64,000 nt of DNA, from assembly GCF_030718205.1 (NCBI RefSeq), contig NZ_JAUZQF010000020.1:124001-188000 (forward strand), read 5' to 3'. This document shows, piece after piece, positions 8,630 to 17,757 of the stretch (within the stretch, counting starts at the first letter, position 1; every line of letters starts with the position of its first letter). The notes under the pieces were generated by a model. It saw nothing but the letters and a program-made list of their open reading frames with translations. It was not told where the DNA came from and made no database searches. This DNA is from Nonomuraea turcica (GTDB lineage: Bacteria > Actinomycetota > Actinomycetes > Streptosporangiales > Streptosporangiaceae). Made by a program: the position numbers and the translations under genes.

Positions 8630-9517
8630 TCAGTCCTTCTTCTTCTGGTCGCCGCCGTCGAGGGTGTACTGATCCTCGGAGGCCGCGCCGAGCACGGTCA
8701 CGTCGTGGACCTTCCAGGTGCCTTTATCTTTCACAAGAGCGATCTTAAGGTGCGAATCCTTCACTGAGCGGATCGCTTCGGAGGTGTTCACCTGCTGGTC
8801 GACCACGACGATGGCGTGCGCGGTGACCTCGTCCACATCAGCCAGGTACACCTCGCGCACGGTGGCCTGCGAGACGGCCTTGAGCTTCACGATGACCTGC
8901 GCCATCGCCCCGCCGAACGCCGTGTCGTACGTGGTCAGGAAGTCGCCCGTGGCCTGCGCGGTAAGGGTCGCCCGGGTGGTCTGGAGATCCCGGTAGTCGT
9001 AGCTGAGCAGGGCCTTGCTGAACGCGCTCGCCGCGCCCGACACCTCCAGGCGCAGCGCCCGCTCGGCCTCCAGCTTCGTTCGGGCGTCATCGGCCTGCGC
9101 GGCGGCGACCCACTGCAGCACGGCGGTCGCCGCGACGGCGGCCACCAGCATGGCGGCCAGCGCCCCGACGATGCGGGCACGGGTGACCCGCCCGGCACGC
9201 CTCCCGCGGCCGTCCTCGTCGTCAGAGGGAGTGCCGACGGCCGCCGGTTGCGCGTCGGTCGTCGTGGGCTGCTCGACGTCGGACGTGCCGCCCGGTGCCT
9301 GCTCGGTGGCATCGTCGGTCGTGGCGGAGGTGGCGGCCTCCGTATCGGTGGAGGCGACGCCGTCCGGAATGTCGGCATCCGCCACGGAGGAGGACACCTC
9401 GGCGTCGGCCGTGTCTGCGGCGCCCTCCATCGTGGCGGAGGTGGCGCTGTCGGGCATGTCGCCATCCGTCGTGGCGGAGGTGACCGCGGCGTCGGCGAGG
9501 TCCTGCTTGGGGGTCAC
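8630..9517 (-). CDS. Mce-associated membrane protein (Mam)
   Basis: 295 residues: an acidic, Ala/Thr/Asp-rich N-terminal region (~1-110) with repeated SAT[TM][DE]-type segments, a single membrane helix (~115-138, RIVGALAAMLVAAVAATAVL) and an extracytoplasmic domain with the pattern of mycobacterial Mce-associated proteins. The start overlaps the mceF stop by 4 bases, so it is the last gene of the overlapped mce chain. Homologues are thought to stabilise or localise the Mce complex. The N-terminal region looks disordered. Confidence 0.8.
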   Translation of the reverse strand: MTPKQDLADAAVTSATTDGDMPDSATSATMEGAADTADAEVSSSVADADIPDGVASTDTEAATSATTDDATEQAPGGTSDVEQPTTTDAQPAAVGTPSDDEDGRGRRAGRVTRARIVGALAAMLVAAVAATAVLQWVAAAQADDARTKLEAERALRLEVSGAASAFSKALLSYDYRDLQTTRATLTAQATGDFLTTYDTAFGGAMAQVIVKLKAVSQATVREVYLADVDEVTAHAIVVVDQQVNTSEAIRSVKDSHLKIALVKDKGTWKVHDVTVLGAASEDQYTLDGGDQKKKD

Positions 9518-10869
9518 GGTGACTCCTCACGGCGGCGAGCGGCCCGGCCCGCCGCGGTCCAGCCCACGATGCCACCACATGCCACAACGGCGAGGAATAT
9601 CGCGACAATCAGCGGGACGGGGTTCGGTGTGGTGCGGGACGACGCGGCACCGGTGACGGCCACGCCGCTGGGCGACGTCTTGGCGACGCGCTCGCTTTCC
9701 TTGGGCTCCGCGGTCTTCTTCGCCGCGGGCCCCGGGGATGCAGCGGCGTCCTGACGGGGGCCGGTGCCCCGGTCCGCGACGTCGTCGGCATCGGTGTCGG
9801 CGTCGGTGGGATCGGACACGGCCGGCCGATCGGGGCACGCACGCAGGCGAGGCACCTTGGGCGGGCCGATCGCCCCCGCGTACTCCTCGGCAGGCGTCGG
9901 CCCGCCCGGCACGCTGAACACGAACGCCGCCTTGGCGTAGACGGTGCCGTCGCGCCGGTCGCTGACGTCGTCGGTCAGGCTCAGCGCGGTCGGCACGATG
10001 CTGAGCAGGTGGTGCACGTTCCGCCCGGTCTCCGCCGAGAACGCCGGCCGGTGCGGCAGCCCCGCCGCCGTCAGCAGGCACGAGAACCCGGGCCGGGACG
10101 TCCTGACCGCCGCGTCGAGCTGCGCGAACACCCCGGGCCCCTGGTCGAGGATGGTGTTCAGGTCGGTACGTGAGGCGCGCAGCGTCGCCGTCACCGTGCT
10201 CAGGTCCGTGATCCCGGACGCCAGCTGCTCCCTCTTGCCCGCCAGCGTGTGCGTCAGCTGCGTGAGCTGCACCGACAGCTCGTCGAGGACGTCGGCGTTG
10301 TCGGCGAGGGTGTCGGTCAGGGAATGGGCGTCGTCGATGAGGCTCCTGATCGCCGGCGCCCGGCCGTCCAGCGCGACCGCCAGCTCATGGGTGATCGTCT
10401 TGGCGTCCCGGGGCGGCACCGCGTTCAGAAGCTTGCCGACGCCCTCGAACAACTTCTTGTAGTCGAGCGGGACGGTCGTCTTGGTGAGCGGGATCGTGTC
10501 CCCGGCCGCGAGCGACGGCCCTGCGACGCCGGTGGCCGGCGGTGAGAGCTCCACGTACGGCTCCCCGATGGCGGACTTGCGCCGCACCTCGGCCGTCACG
10601 CCCTTCGGCAGCCGGATCTCCTTGTCGATGTCCAGGCCGACGACGATCCTGCCGGGAGCCAGCCCCACATCGCCGATCTTGCCGACGCGTACCCCCAGAT
10701 AGGCCACATCGAAGCCGCGCACCAGACCGGGGGAGGAGAGGAACTCCGCCGACACCCGGTACGGCCGCTCGATCGCGTCGAGCCGGATGATCGTGCTGAA
10801 CGCCCAGATCGTCATCACGATCCCGAGCGCCGCGAAGAACCCCAAGTTCAGATAAATCCGGTTTCTCAT
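9514..10869 (-). CDS. mceF: Mce family protein, MceF position
   Basis: 451 residues: N-terminal membrane anchor (IYLNLGFFAALGIVMTIWAF), MlaD/Mce domain (~35-120) and a long helical region (~150-300), as in mycobacterial Mce proteins that form a lipid-carrying tube across the periplasm-like space. Unusually, the C-terminus has a second hydrophobic helix (PVPLIVAIFLAVVACGGIVG) followed by RAARRR, after a charged low-complexity linker. The ATG at 10869 overlaps the mceE stop (ATGA). A much longer open frame upstream is antisense-like and was not used. Confidence 0.87.
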   Translation of the reverse strand: MRNRIYLNLGFFAALGIVMTIWAFSTIIRLDAIERPYRVSAEFLSSPGLVRGFDVAYLGVRVGKIGDVGLAPGRIVVGLDIDKEIRLPKGVTAEVRRKSAIGEPYVELSPPATGVAGPSLAAGDTIPLTKTTVPLDYKKLFEGVGKLLNAVPPRDAKTITHELAVALDGRAPAIRSLIDDAHSLTDTLADNADVLDELSVQLTQLTHTLAGKREQLASGITDLSTVTATLRASRTDLNTILDQGPGVFAQLDAAVRTSRPGFSCLLTAAGLPHRPAFSAETGRNVHHLLSIVPTALSLTDDVSDRRDGTVYAKAAFVFSVPGGPTPAEEYAGAIGPPKVPRLRACPDRPAVSDPTDADTDADDVADRGTGPRQDAAASPGPAAKKTAEPKESERVAKTSPSGVAVTGAASSRTTPNPVPLIVAIFLAVVACGGIVGWTAAGRAARRREESP

Positions 10870-11864
10870 CGCGGCGGCTCCAGCAGCAGGCGGAAGTCCT
10901 CGACCAGGTTCGGCCGCGGCCCCTCGTCGGACCTCTGGGGCAGCAGCACACCCTTCAGCCAGACGTAGATCAGCACCTGGCCGTTGGCCGTGATCGGCGG
11001 CGCGTCGAGGAACGTCTGGATCTTGGCCACCAGCGCCTTCAGATCCTCCTTGCCCCGCTGGATGGAGGACGAGATGGCCTGAAGCTCGCGCAGCAGCGTA
11101 CGCAGCCGCGCCGCGTGCCGCGGGTACACGGTGAGGTTGGCCTCCCTGGCCAGGTTCGTCAGCGCGACGATGGTCTTCTTGATGTGCTTGCGCCCGTGCG
11201 CGAGCCGCGAGGTGGCCGCGGCGAGCGTGCCCGGCAGCCGGTCCAGCTCGTCGCTGCCCGCCGCGAGGTCGTCGCCCAGCTTCGCCAGCGCGTCGATGGT
11301 GGTGGCCAGGTCGGCGCGGGCCGCGGAGTAGGCGTCGGTGACCTCGGCCGTCTGCTTGATCAGCTTGTTGACGTCGTCGCCCTGCCCGGCGAACGCGGTC
11401 GAGGCGGCGTCCAGGATGGCGTTGACGTCCTGCGCGCCGAGTGCCTCGATGAGCGGCCCCGCCTTGGCGGTGACCTGCTCGATGTCCGGCTCGACCGACG
11501 TGTCGGCGATCGTGGCCCCGTTCACCAGGTACGGGCCCGTGGACAGGTCCTTGCCCTTCGGCGGGGTGAGCAGCACGTAGTTCTCGCCCAGGACCGACGT
11601 CTTGGCCACGGTCGCCGTGCTGCCCTGGGGCAACCGGTGCTCCGACTTGACCGACATCGTCACCTTGGCCCGGTAGCCCTGCAGGCGGATCTCGGTGACC
11701 GTGCCGACCCGCACGTCCGCGATCTGCACGCTGTGCCCGGCCACCAGGCTCTGCACGTCGTCGAAGACCGCGTACAGCGTGAGGTCGCCCGTGGTCGCGC
11801 CGAGCGTCTGCAGCGAGCACGACGTGGTGACGGCCAGTGCGAGCGCCGCGGCGAAGACCCTCAC
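10866..11864 (-). CDS. mceE: Mce family lipoprotein, MceE position
   Basis: 332 residues. The start is GTG 11864, overlapping the mceD stop by 4 bases (GTGA), with GGAGGCGG upstream. The N-terminus is a short signal peptide ending TTSC, a slightly unusual lipobox, with Cys at residue 16. The Mce domain (LTLYAVFDDVQSLVAGHSVQ onward, ~27-115) is followed by a helical region. In mycobacteria this position encodes the lipoprotein LprK. One of six Mce subunits of the predicted lipid or sterol importer. Confidence 0.86.
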   Translation of the reverse strand: MRVFAAALALAVTTSCSLQTLGATTGDLTLYAVFDDVQSLVAGHSVQIADVRVGTVTEIRLQGYRAKVTMSVKSEHRLPQGSTATVAKTSVLGENYVLLTPPKGKDLSTGPYLVNGATIADTSVEPDIEQVTAKAGPLIEALGAQDVNAILDAASTAFAGQGDDVNKLIKQTAEVTDAYSAARADLATTIDALAKLGDDLAAGSDELDRLPGTLAAATSRLAHGRKHIKKTIVALTNLAREANLTVYPRHAARLRTLLRELQAISSSIQRGKEDLKALVAKIQTFLDAPPITANGQVLIYVWLKGVLLPQRSDEGPRPNLVEDFRLLLEPPR

Positions 11865-12886
11865 TGCCGCCTCCCCTGCCGCTCGAAGGGACAGTTGCTC
11901 AGCCGGCCGGGCAGGCACGGCACCCGCCCCAGGTTCAGCGCCTCGAACAGCGGCGTCAGCCACGCCCTCGTCATCGCGTTCAGCACGACGCGGATCTTCA
12001 GCACGTGCTGCTTCCTGTCCCAGGCGTCGATGATCACGTCGGCGAAGTCGGCCGCGCCCTTGACCGCCTGCGCCATGGACGCGCTGTTGGCCCGGACTGT
12101 CAGCACCAGCTCGGCCAGCGTCCCGGCGGCCTGCGGCAGCCGTTCCGCGTACTGCTCGATGATCACGTCGCCGCGCCGGACGAACTCGGCCATGCCGGTG
12201 ACGAAGCCGCGCAGCCGCCGCCGCTCCTCGGCCAGGATCGCGCTGGCCTCGGAGAAGGAGTCGATCGCGCCGGTCACCTGGCTCTCGCGCTCGTTGAGTG
12301 TGGTGGCCAGCCGGTTCAGGCCTTTGGCCAGGTCGATGAGCTGCTGGTCCTGCTTGGCCAGGGTGCCGGTGAGCTCGGCGGTGTCGGCGATCGCGTTGTT
12401 GATCGTCTTGCCGCGGCCCCTGACCCCGTCGGCCAGGTCCCCTGCCACGTCGCCCAGCTTGTCGTCGTCCAGCGCGTCGGTCAGCTTGGTGAACGCGTCG
12501 AGCGCGTCGTCGATCTCCACCGGCAGGTCGGTGCGCTCCAGCGGGATGGTCGTCCCGGGCGCGATCTTCGCATCGCCCGGCTTCCACGGCGGGTAGAGCA
12601 CGACGTTGCGCTCGCCCAGGGTGTTCTGCGGCGCGACCACGGCCTTCACATCGGCCGGGAGCGGCACGTCCCGGTCCACCCGCAGCCCGACCCGGACCTT
12701 GTCGCCCTCGATGCGGATGCTGTCCACGTACCCGGCGTCGAGGCCCATCACCTTGATCCGCGCCTCCTCGTACAGGGAGGGCGCCTTGCTGAAGATCGCC
12801 ATCAGCCGGTACGGCTCCGCCCCCAGCACGGAGCACCCGGACGCCAGGAACACCCAGGCGACCAGCACCGCTGTCAGCCGCCTCAT
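11861..12886 (-). CDS. mceD: Mce family lipoprotein, MceD position
   Basis: 341 residues with signal peptide VLVAWVFLASGC, a good lipobox (LASGC, Cys 18), then the Mce domain (YRLMAIFSKAPSLYEEARI... ~26-110), a helical stretch and a C-terminal Cys pair (PCLPGRLSNC). Having lipoboxes at both the D and E positions differs from the usual mycobacterial pattern, where only E is lipidated. ATG 12886 overlaps the mceC stop (ATGA). Confidence 0.86.
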   Translation of the reverse strand: MRRLTAVLVAWVFLASGCSVLGAEPYRLMAIFSKAPSLYEEARIKVMGLDAGYVDSIRIEGDKVRVGLRVDRDVPLPADVKAVVAPQNTLGERNVVLYPPWKPGDAKIAPGTTIPLERTDLPVEIDDALDAFTKLTDALDDDKLGDVAGDLADGVRGRGKTINNAIADTAELTGTLAKQDQQLIDLAKGLNRLATTLNERESQVTGAIDSFSEASAILAEERRRLRGFVTGMAEFVRRGDVIIEQYAERLPQAAGTLAELVLTVRANSASMAQAVKGAADFADVIIDAWDRKQHVLKIRVVLNAMTRAWLTPLFEALNLGRVPCLPGRLSNCPFERQGRRQ

Positions 12887-13908
12887 CGGTCGTCCCTCCT
12901 GTCCTTGGTGATGGCGGTGAGCACCTCCGGGTTGATGGGGCCGAGGCCCGTGGCTATGGCCTCGAGCCACGGGCCCTGACCGCCCATCGTGGACAGGCCG
13001 GAGAACGTCGGGCCCGCCCATGCCAGGAGCGAATTGAGCTGCTCGTTGCCCTCGCTGAGCCGGGTGGTGATGGCCGCGTTGTCGTCGAGGACCTGGACGA
13101 GCGACCGCTCGTGCTCGCTGATCAGCCGGGTGGTGCTCTGCACCAGGTCGCTGCCGTCACCGAGCAGGACGCGGAGCTCGTTCCTGCGTTTGCGCAGTTC
13201 GTTCAGCATGATCTCGATGCCGTCGATGAGCCGGACGAGCTGCTTGTCCTTCTTCTCCAGCAGTTCCATGATCGTGGTGCCGTGGTCGAGCAGCCGCTGC
13301 AGCTGCGGCTCGCTCTTGCTGATCGTGTCCGACAGGTCGCCGATGTTCTTCATCAGCCGGGTGATGCGGCCGCGTTTGGCGAGGTCGACCTTGCCGAGCT
13401 CGGTGAGCAGGTCGTCCACCGCCTCGGTGTCCAGGCGCTCGACCAGGCGGGTCGCGTCCTTGATGGCGTCGTTGATCAGCGTGGGCACGCCGGTGCGGTC
13501 CATGGGGATGCGCCGCCGGGCCTCGGGCAGCTGGTCCATGTACGGGGCCGACACCGCGCCGGTGAGCTTGACGTAGCGGCCGCCGAGCAGGTTCGACAGG
13601 GCGATGTCGGCGCGGGTGCCGCGGCCGAGGCGCACGCCGTCGTCGACCCGCCAGGTGACGATCACCTGGCCCTGCGCGTAATCGGGGCGCACCTCGGTGA
13701 CCTCGCCGACGCGTACCCCGGCGACCCTCACGTCGTTGCCGGTACGGACGCCGCCGGAGTCGGCGAACACGCCCGACATCGTGTAGCCGCCCTCGAGCAG
13801 GCCGAGGTTCCCGACCAGGAACGTGGCGGCCAGGATGACGACGAGCGTGGCCATCGACACCAGGCCGACGGCGTATTTGTTGCGATCCCTGAAAGACTTG
13901 AGCGCCAT
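12883..13908 (-). CDS. mceC: Mce family protein, MceC position
   Basis: 341 residues: N-terminal anchor (YAVGLVSMATLVVILAATFLVG), Mce domain (~38-125, GGVRTGNDVRVAGVRVGEVTEV) and a long helical region rich in heptads (~150-290). No lipobox. The start ATG shares one base with the mceB stop (TGATG), so translation is probably coupled. Part of the extracytoplasmic lipid-carrying tube. Confidence 0.86.
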   Translation of the reverse strand: MALKSFRDRNKYAVGLVSMATLVVILAATFLVGNLGLLEGGYTMSGVFADSGGVRTGNDVRVAGVRVGEVTEVRPDYAQGQVIVTWRVDDGVRLGRGTRADIALSNLLGGRYVKLTGAVSAPYMDQLPEARRRIPMDRTGVPTLINDAIKDATRLVERLDTEAVDDLLTELGKVDLAKRGRITRLMKNIGDLSDTISKSEPQLQRLLDHGTTIMELLEKKDKQLVRLIDGIEIMLNELRKRRNELRVLLGDGSDLVQSTTRLISEHERSLVQVLDDNAAITTRLSEGNEQLNSLLAWAGPTFSGLSTMGGQGPWLEAIATGLGPINPEVLTAITKDRRDDR

Positions 13909-14945
13909 CAGCCACCCACCATGAGCTTCTGGAGGTCCTGGGAGCTCTGCACCCGGGTGTTGCGCAGGGGCGGCGGCGTCTGCATCCCGTACGGGCACGG
14001 CGCCGGCGTCAGCGCCAGGCAGGGGACCGCGGTGATGAAGTAGTGGCCGCGGTTGACGGTGGCATAGCCGCGCGCCAACGACGGCTGCAGCGTGCCGACC
14101 GCCTTGTCGATCTTGCCGATGTTCCGCCGGATGCCGCCGGTCAGCCCGGTCAGGTTGTCGACCAGAGCACCGAGCTCGCCGGCGTTCTTGCCGAGCACCT
14201 CGTTCTGGGTGTGGATCGTCGTGGACAGCTCCACCAGCGAGTCGTCGATCAGCTTGCGGTTGCCGGCGAAGGCGTCCGACAACACGACCAGATTGTCGAT
14301 GAGCTGCTCGATCTGCTTGTCCCGCCGCGCGACCACGCCGGTCACGGTGGCGTAGTCCTCCAGCAGTTGCTCGATGGTCTTCTTGCGTTCGTTGACCGTC
14401 GTGGTGATGGCGTTGACGTTGTCGAGCAGCCGCGGGATGTTGTGCTGGTTGCCTTTGAGCGCCTTGGCGGCGGCGGTGAGCAGCTGGTTGATCTGCTCGG
14501 GATCCAGGCTGCGGGTCAGCGGGCCGAGGTCGCTGACCAGCTCGCCGATGTCCACCACCGACGAGGTCCGGGCGATGCGGCCGCCGGGCGGCAGCTTGCC
14601 GGGGGCGGTGCCGGGCAGCAGGTAGACGACGCGCTGGCCGACGGCGTTGCGCCAGCGGATGGCGGCCTCGCTGTCGGCCGGCACGGTGACCGCGTCCTGC
14701 ACCTCCAAGGTCACTTCCGCCCGCCCGTCGACGACCCTGATGCCGGAGACCTGGCCGACGGGCGCTCCGGCGATCTTGACCTGGTCGCCCTCGGTCAGCC
14801 CGGACACGTCGTCGAACGTGGCGACGAGCCGGTAGCCGCCGCCGGTGCCGACCCGCTCGATCTGCACGCTGATCAGCACGATCAGCGTCATGGTCAGCCC
14901 GATGAACAGCGCGAACCTGACGAACAACCATCCCCGGCGGGCCAT
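13908..14945 (-). CDS. mceB: Mce family protein, MceB position
   Basis: 345 residues: anchor helix (LFVRFALFIGLTMTLIVLIS), Mce domain (~35-120), helical region and a C-terminal segment with a Cys pair (AVPCLALTPAPCPYG) that probably forms a disulphide, as in mycobacterial Mce proteins. ATG 14945 lies one base past the mceA stop. Confidence 0.86.
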   Translation of the reverse strand: MARRGWLFVRFALFIGLTMTLIVLISVQIERVGTGGGYRLVATFDDVSGLTEGDQVKIAGAPVGQVSGIRVVDGRAEVTLEVQDAVTVPADSEAAIRWRNAVGQRVVYLLPGTAPGKLPPGGRIARTSSVVDIGELVSDLGPLTRSLDPEQINQLLTAAAKALKGNQHNIPRLLDNVNAITTTVNERKKTIEQLLEDYATVTGVVARRDKQIEQLIDNLVVLSDAFAGNRKLIDDSLVELSTTIHTQNEVLGKNAGELGALVDNLTGLTGGIRRNIGKIDKAVGTLQPSLARGYATVNRGHYFITAVPCLALTPAPCPYGMQTPPPLRNTRVQSSQDLQKLMVGG

Positions 14946-14946
14946 G

Positions 14947-15966
14947 TCAGCGCCTCCCGTCGGTGGGTCCGCACGAGCCGACGATCAGCTCGCACACGTC
15001 GGTCGCGAGGAACGCCTCGACCTGCAGCTGGCGGGTGTCGCCCGGGCCCTGGGCCTCGATGAGCTCGTTCAGCAGGTCGACGAGCCGGTTGACACCGCGG
15101 ATGCCGTCGCCGGCCAGGCCGAGCTGGGCGTAGATGAGCGCGGCCACCCGCTCGCCCGAGTGCACCCCGGCCCGCAGGTTCTGGCGGTGCTTGCGCAGGC
15201 CGTGTGCTGCCTGGCCGGAGACGGAGGTGACCTCGTCGAGCAGGACGCGTACCTTGTCGGCGCGCTTGAGCAGATCGGGGGTGATGACGTTGACATCGGA
15301 GGAGATGGAGACGAGCTCGTCGCCCTTGTCCGACAGTGCAGTGCCGAGCGCGGCGGTGTCGTGCAGGAACTGCCTGGCCCGCCCGCGGTGCCGGTGCGCG
15401 ACGCCGACGACGGTGCCGGCGTCGCCGATCAGCTCGCGCAGATGCTTGCCCTTGCCGTCGAGCCCCTTGGCGATGGTGTGCACGATCACGGTGACCTCGC
15501 GCGGGTCGACGGCGTCCAGGCCGCGGTAGGCGGCGCCGAGCGTGTCGGACAGGTCCAGCGGCCCTTCGGTGTCGGTGATGACGGCGCCACTGGCCAGGTA
15601 GGGGCCGGTGGTCTCGCCGGTTCCGGGCGTGAGCGCGAGGAACTTCGGGCCGAAGACCGATGACGGCTCGATGGAGGCGACCGCGGTCTGGGGCACTTTG
15701 ACGCCGGGCTCGATGTGCATGGTCACCACCGCCCTGCCCTTGGCGTCGAGCGACACGGCCGTCACGTCGCCGACCGTGATGCCGCGGATCTTGACGGGCG
15801 AGTTGGTGTCGAGGCCCTGCCCTGACCGGGCGAAGACGGCGTCGATCCGGGTCCCGCTGATCTGGGTGGCGGTGCGGATGACGTACACCGTGGCCGCCGC
15901 CAGCAGAGCGAGCATGGCGAAGGCGATGCCCACCCGGGCGGCGAGGGAGAGTTCGAATCGGGCCAC
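14947..15966 (-). CDS. mceA: Mce family protein, MceA position
   Basis: 339 residues: anchor helix (VGIAFAMLALLAAATVYVI), Mce domain (~37-120, SPVKIRGITVGDVTAV) and a helical region, with a C-terminal Cys pair (CELIVGSC). The start is GTG 15966, with GGGGTGAG upstream, 4 bases after the yrbEB stop. It is the first Mce subunit after the two permeases, the standard order. The substrate is unknown; mycobacterial relatives move fatty acids or cholesterol. Confidence 0.86.
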   Translation of the reverse strand: MARFELSLAARVGIAFAMLALLAAATVYVIRTATQISGTRIDAVFARSGQGLDTNSPVKIRGITVGDVTAVSLDAKGRAVVTMHIEPGVKVPQTAVASIEPSSVFGPKFLALTPGTGETTGPYLASGAVITDTEGPLDLSDTLGAAYRGLDAVDPREVTVIVHTIAKGLDGKGKHLRELIGDAGTVVGVAHRHRGRARQFLHDTAALGTALSDKGDELVSISSDVNVITPDLLKRADKVRVLLDEVTSVSGQAAHGLRKHRQNLRAGVHSGERVAALIYAQLGLAGDGIRGVNRLVDLLNELIEAQGPGDTRQLQVEAFLATDVCELIVGSCGPTDGRR

Positions 15967-15970
15967 CGGC

Positions 15971-16825
15971 TCACCCCGTCAGCGGTATGTTGCCGCCGCC
16001 GCCCCAGAACAGGTACGACAACAGCAGGTTGAGCAGCACGATCGTGACGATCGACTGGCGGATGGCGCGGCCCGCCGCCACCCCCACGCCCACGGGGCCG
16101 CCGGTGGCGTAGAAGCCGTGGTAGCAATGGATCACGATGACCGCGAAGGCGAACACGCCCACCTTGGCGACGCTGAACACGATGTCGCTGACCGGCAGGT
16201 AGAGGTAGAAGTAGTAGTCGTAGACGCCGGGCGCCAGCCCGAACAACACCGTGCACATCAGCCGCGTGGCGAAGAAGCTGGCGAACAACGCGATGAGGTA
16301 GATCGGCATGAGCGCCAGCAGCGCCGCCACGACCCGGGTGCAGATCAGGTAGGTGAAGGCGTTGATGCCCATCACCTCCAGCGCGTCGATCTCCTCCGAG
16401 ATCCGCATCGCGCCCAGCTCCGCCGTGAACGACGAGCCGACCTGCGCCGCCAGCGCCGTCGCCGCGATGATCGGGGTGATCTCGCGGACGTTGGCGAAGC
16501 TGCCCACCAGGCCCATGAACGACTCCGCGCCGATCGCCTGCAGCCCCTGGTAGCCCTGCAGGCCGACGGTCGCGCCCACGACGAACGCCATCGTGAACAC
16601 CACGAAGATCATGCCGCCGCCGATGACGGTCGCGCCGACGCCCACGACGACGTCGCTGACCTGCCGTAAGACGACCTTGATGTAGCGCAGCCGCAGCACG
16701 ACGTCGCGGACGGAGTAGTACAGGACCTTCCACACGAACAGCGGCCAGTCGGCCAGCGTCGCGAACCGCTCGGCGAGATCCCGCCCCCGGAGGGCGAGTC
16801 TGAGGCCGGCCGTCCGCGTCACCAT
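15971..16825 (-). CDS. yrbEB: YrbE/MlaE-type permease, second
   Basis: 284-residue integral membrane permease of the Mce/Mla lipid ABC transporter class. The MlaE family signature region is present (ELGAMRISEEIDALEVMGIN), with about five hydrophobic helices. ATG 16825 shares one base with the yrbEA stop. Works as a pair with yrbEA. The ATPase that would drive them (MceG/Mkl type) is not in this window, which is usual in actinobacteria where one ATPase serves several mce loci. Confidence 0.9.
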   Translation of the reverse strand: MVTRTAGLRLALRGRDLAERFATLADWPLFVWKVLYYSVRDVVLRLRYIKVVLRQVSDVVVGVGATVIGGGMIFVVFTMAFVVGATVGLQGYQGLQAIGAESFMGLVGSFANVREITPIIAATALAAQVGSSFTAELGAMRISEEIDALEVMGINAFTYLICTRVVAALLALMPIYLIALFASFFATRLMCTVLFGLAPGVYDYYFYLYLPVSDIVFSVAKVGVFAFAVIVIHCYHGFYATGGPVGVGVAAGRAIRQSIVTIVLLNLLLSYLFWGGGGNIPLTG

Positions 16826-17616
16826 CAGAGCGACCTCGGCGGGTAGGCCAGGAAGTACACCGCGGAGATCACGTAGTTGAACGTGAACACCAGCATGAAC
16901 GTCACCACGGTCGACTGGTTGACCGCCCGCCCCACCCCGACCGGGCTGGTCGCGCACGTCATGCCCTTGTAGCAGGCGACCGCCGCCGCGATGAACCCGA
17001 AGATCCACGCCTTGAACAGCGTGACGTACAGGTCCGAGGCGACCACCAGGGACAGCGCGCCGTCGAAGTAGGCGCCCGGCGTGACGCCCTGCACGACCAC
17101 GTTGAAGAAGTAGCCGCCGCTCGCGCCCGCCAGGATGACCAGCGGGCACAGGCACACCGCGATCGTGCTGGCCGCCCACATGCGCGGCGTGACCAGGCGA
17201 TGGATCGGGTTGACCGACATGACCTCCATCGCGGACAACTCATCGCGGATGTGGCGCGCGCCGATGTCGGAGGTCATGGCGCTGCCGCCGGCCCCGGCGA
17301 TCAGCAACGCGCTGGCCAGCGGCGCCACCTCGCGGATCAGGCCGACGAAGACGGCGCTGCCGGTGGCCGAGCCCGCGCCGAGCTGCCAGGCCAGCTCGCC
17401 CACCTGCAGCGCCACGGTGGCGCCCAGCGGCAGGGAGACGAGCAGGACGGGCACGCTGGTGACCCGGGCCAGGAACCAGCACTGGTCGACGAACTCCCAC
17501 CACCAGCTCTTGACGTCCCAGCTGCGGCGCAGCCCCTCCAGGGCGATGACGAACAGGTCACCGACCTGCCCGAGCATCGACCCGGCCTTGCGTCCGACGA
17601 ATCCGGACAAGGCCAT
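16825..17616 (-). CDS. yrbEA: YrbE/MlaE-type permease, first
   Basis: 263 residues, first gene of the mce operon. The MlaE signature is ARHIRDELSAMEVMSVNPIH, with five to six membrane helices. The ribosome site GGAGGTGG lies 8 bases before ATG 17616. A promoter can be placed upstream at 17650-17678. All eight genes from here to mceF are separated by at most 4 bases or overlap. Confidence 0.9.
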   Translation of the reverse strand: MALSGFVGRKAGSMLGQVGDLFVIALEGLRRSWDVKSWWWEFVDQCWFLARVTSVPVLLVSLPLGATVALQVGELAWQLGAGSATGSAVFVGLIREVAPLASALLIAGAGGSAMTSDIGARHIRDELSAMEVMSVNPIHRLVTPRMWAASTIAVCLCPLVILAGASGGYFFNVVVQGVTPGAYFDGALSLVVASDLYVTLFKAWIFGFIAAAVACYKGMTCATSPVGVGRAVNQSTVVTFMLVFTFNYVISAVYFLAYPPRSL

Positions 17617-17649
17617 GAGCTGACCACCTCCGCCGCCTACGGATCAGTC

Positions 17650-17678
17650 ACCCTACTGACGGGTTTTCTAGTAGTCGA
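17650..17678 (-). promoter_or_regulatory. Predicted promoter of the mce operon
   Basis: Read on the minus strand: -35 TCGACT (17678-17673), a 17-base spacer, and -10 TAGGGT (17655-17650), 34 bases before the yrbEA start codon. Spacing is ideal; the hexamers are moderate matches. Confidence 0.45.
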
Positions 17679-17696
17679 CGCTTTCCGGCGAATTTG

Positions 17697-17727
17697 AGGA
17701 AAAGGTATGAGACCCAGCTCACACCTT
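17697..17727 (-). terminator. Terminator of the peptidase gene
   Basis: On the minus strand, AAGGTGTGAG (17727-17718) pairs with CTCATACCTT (17711-17702) through a 6-base loop with one G-U pair, and is followed by a short TTTT run. It sits 31-56 bases past the peptidase stop and separates that gene from the mce operon. Confidence 0.6.
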
Positions 17728-17757
17728 GTCAGCCCAGTACGAAACGTGATGGCTCCG

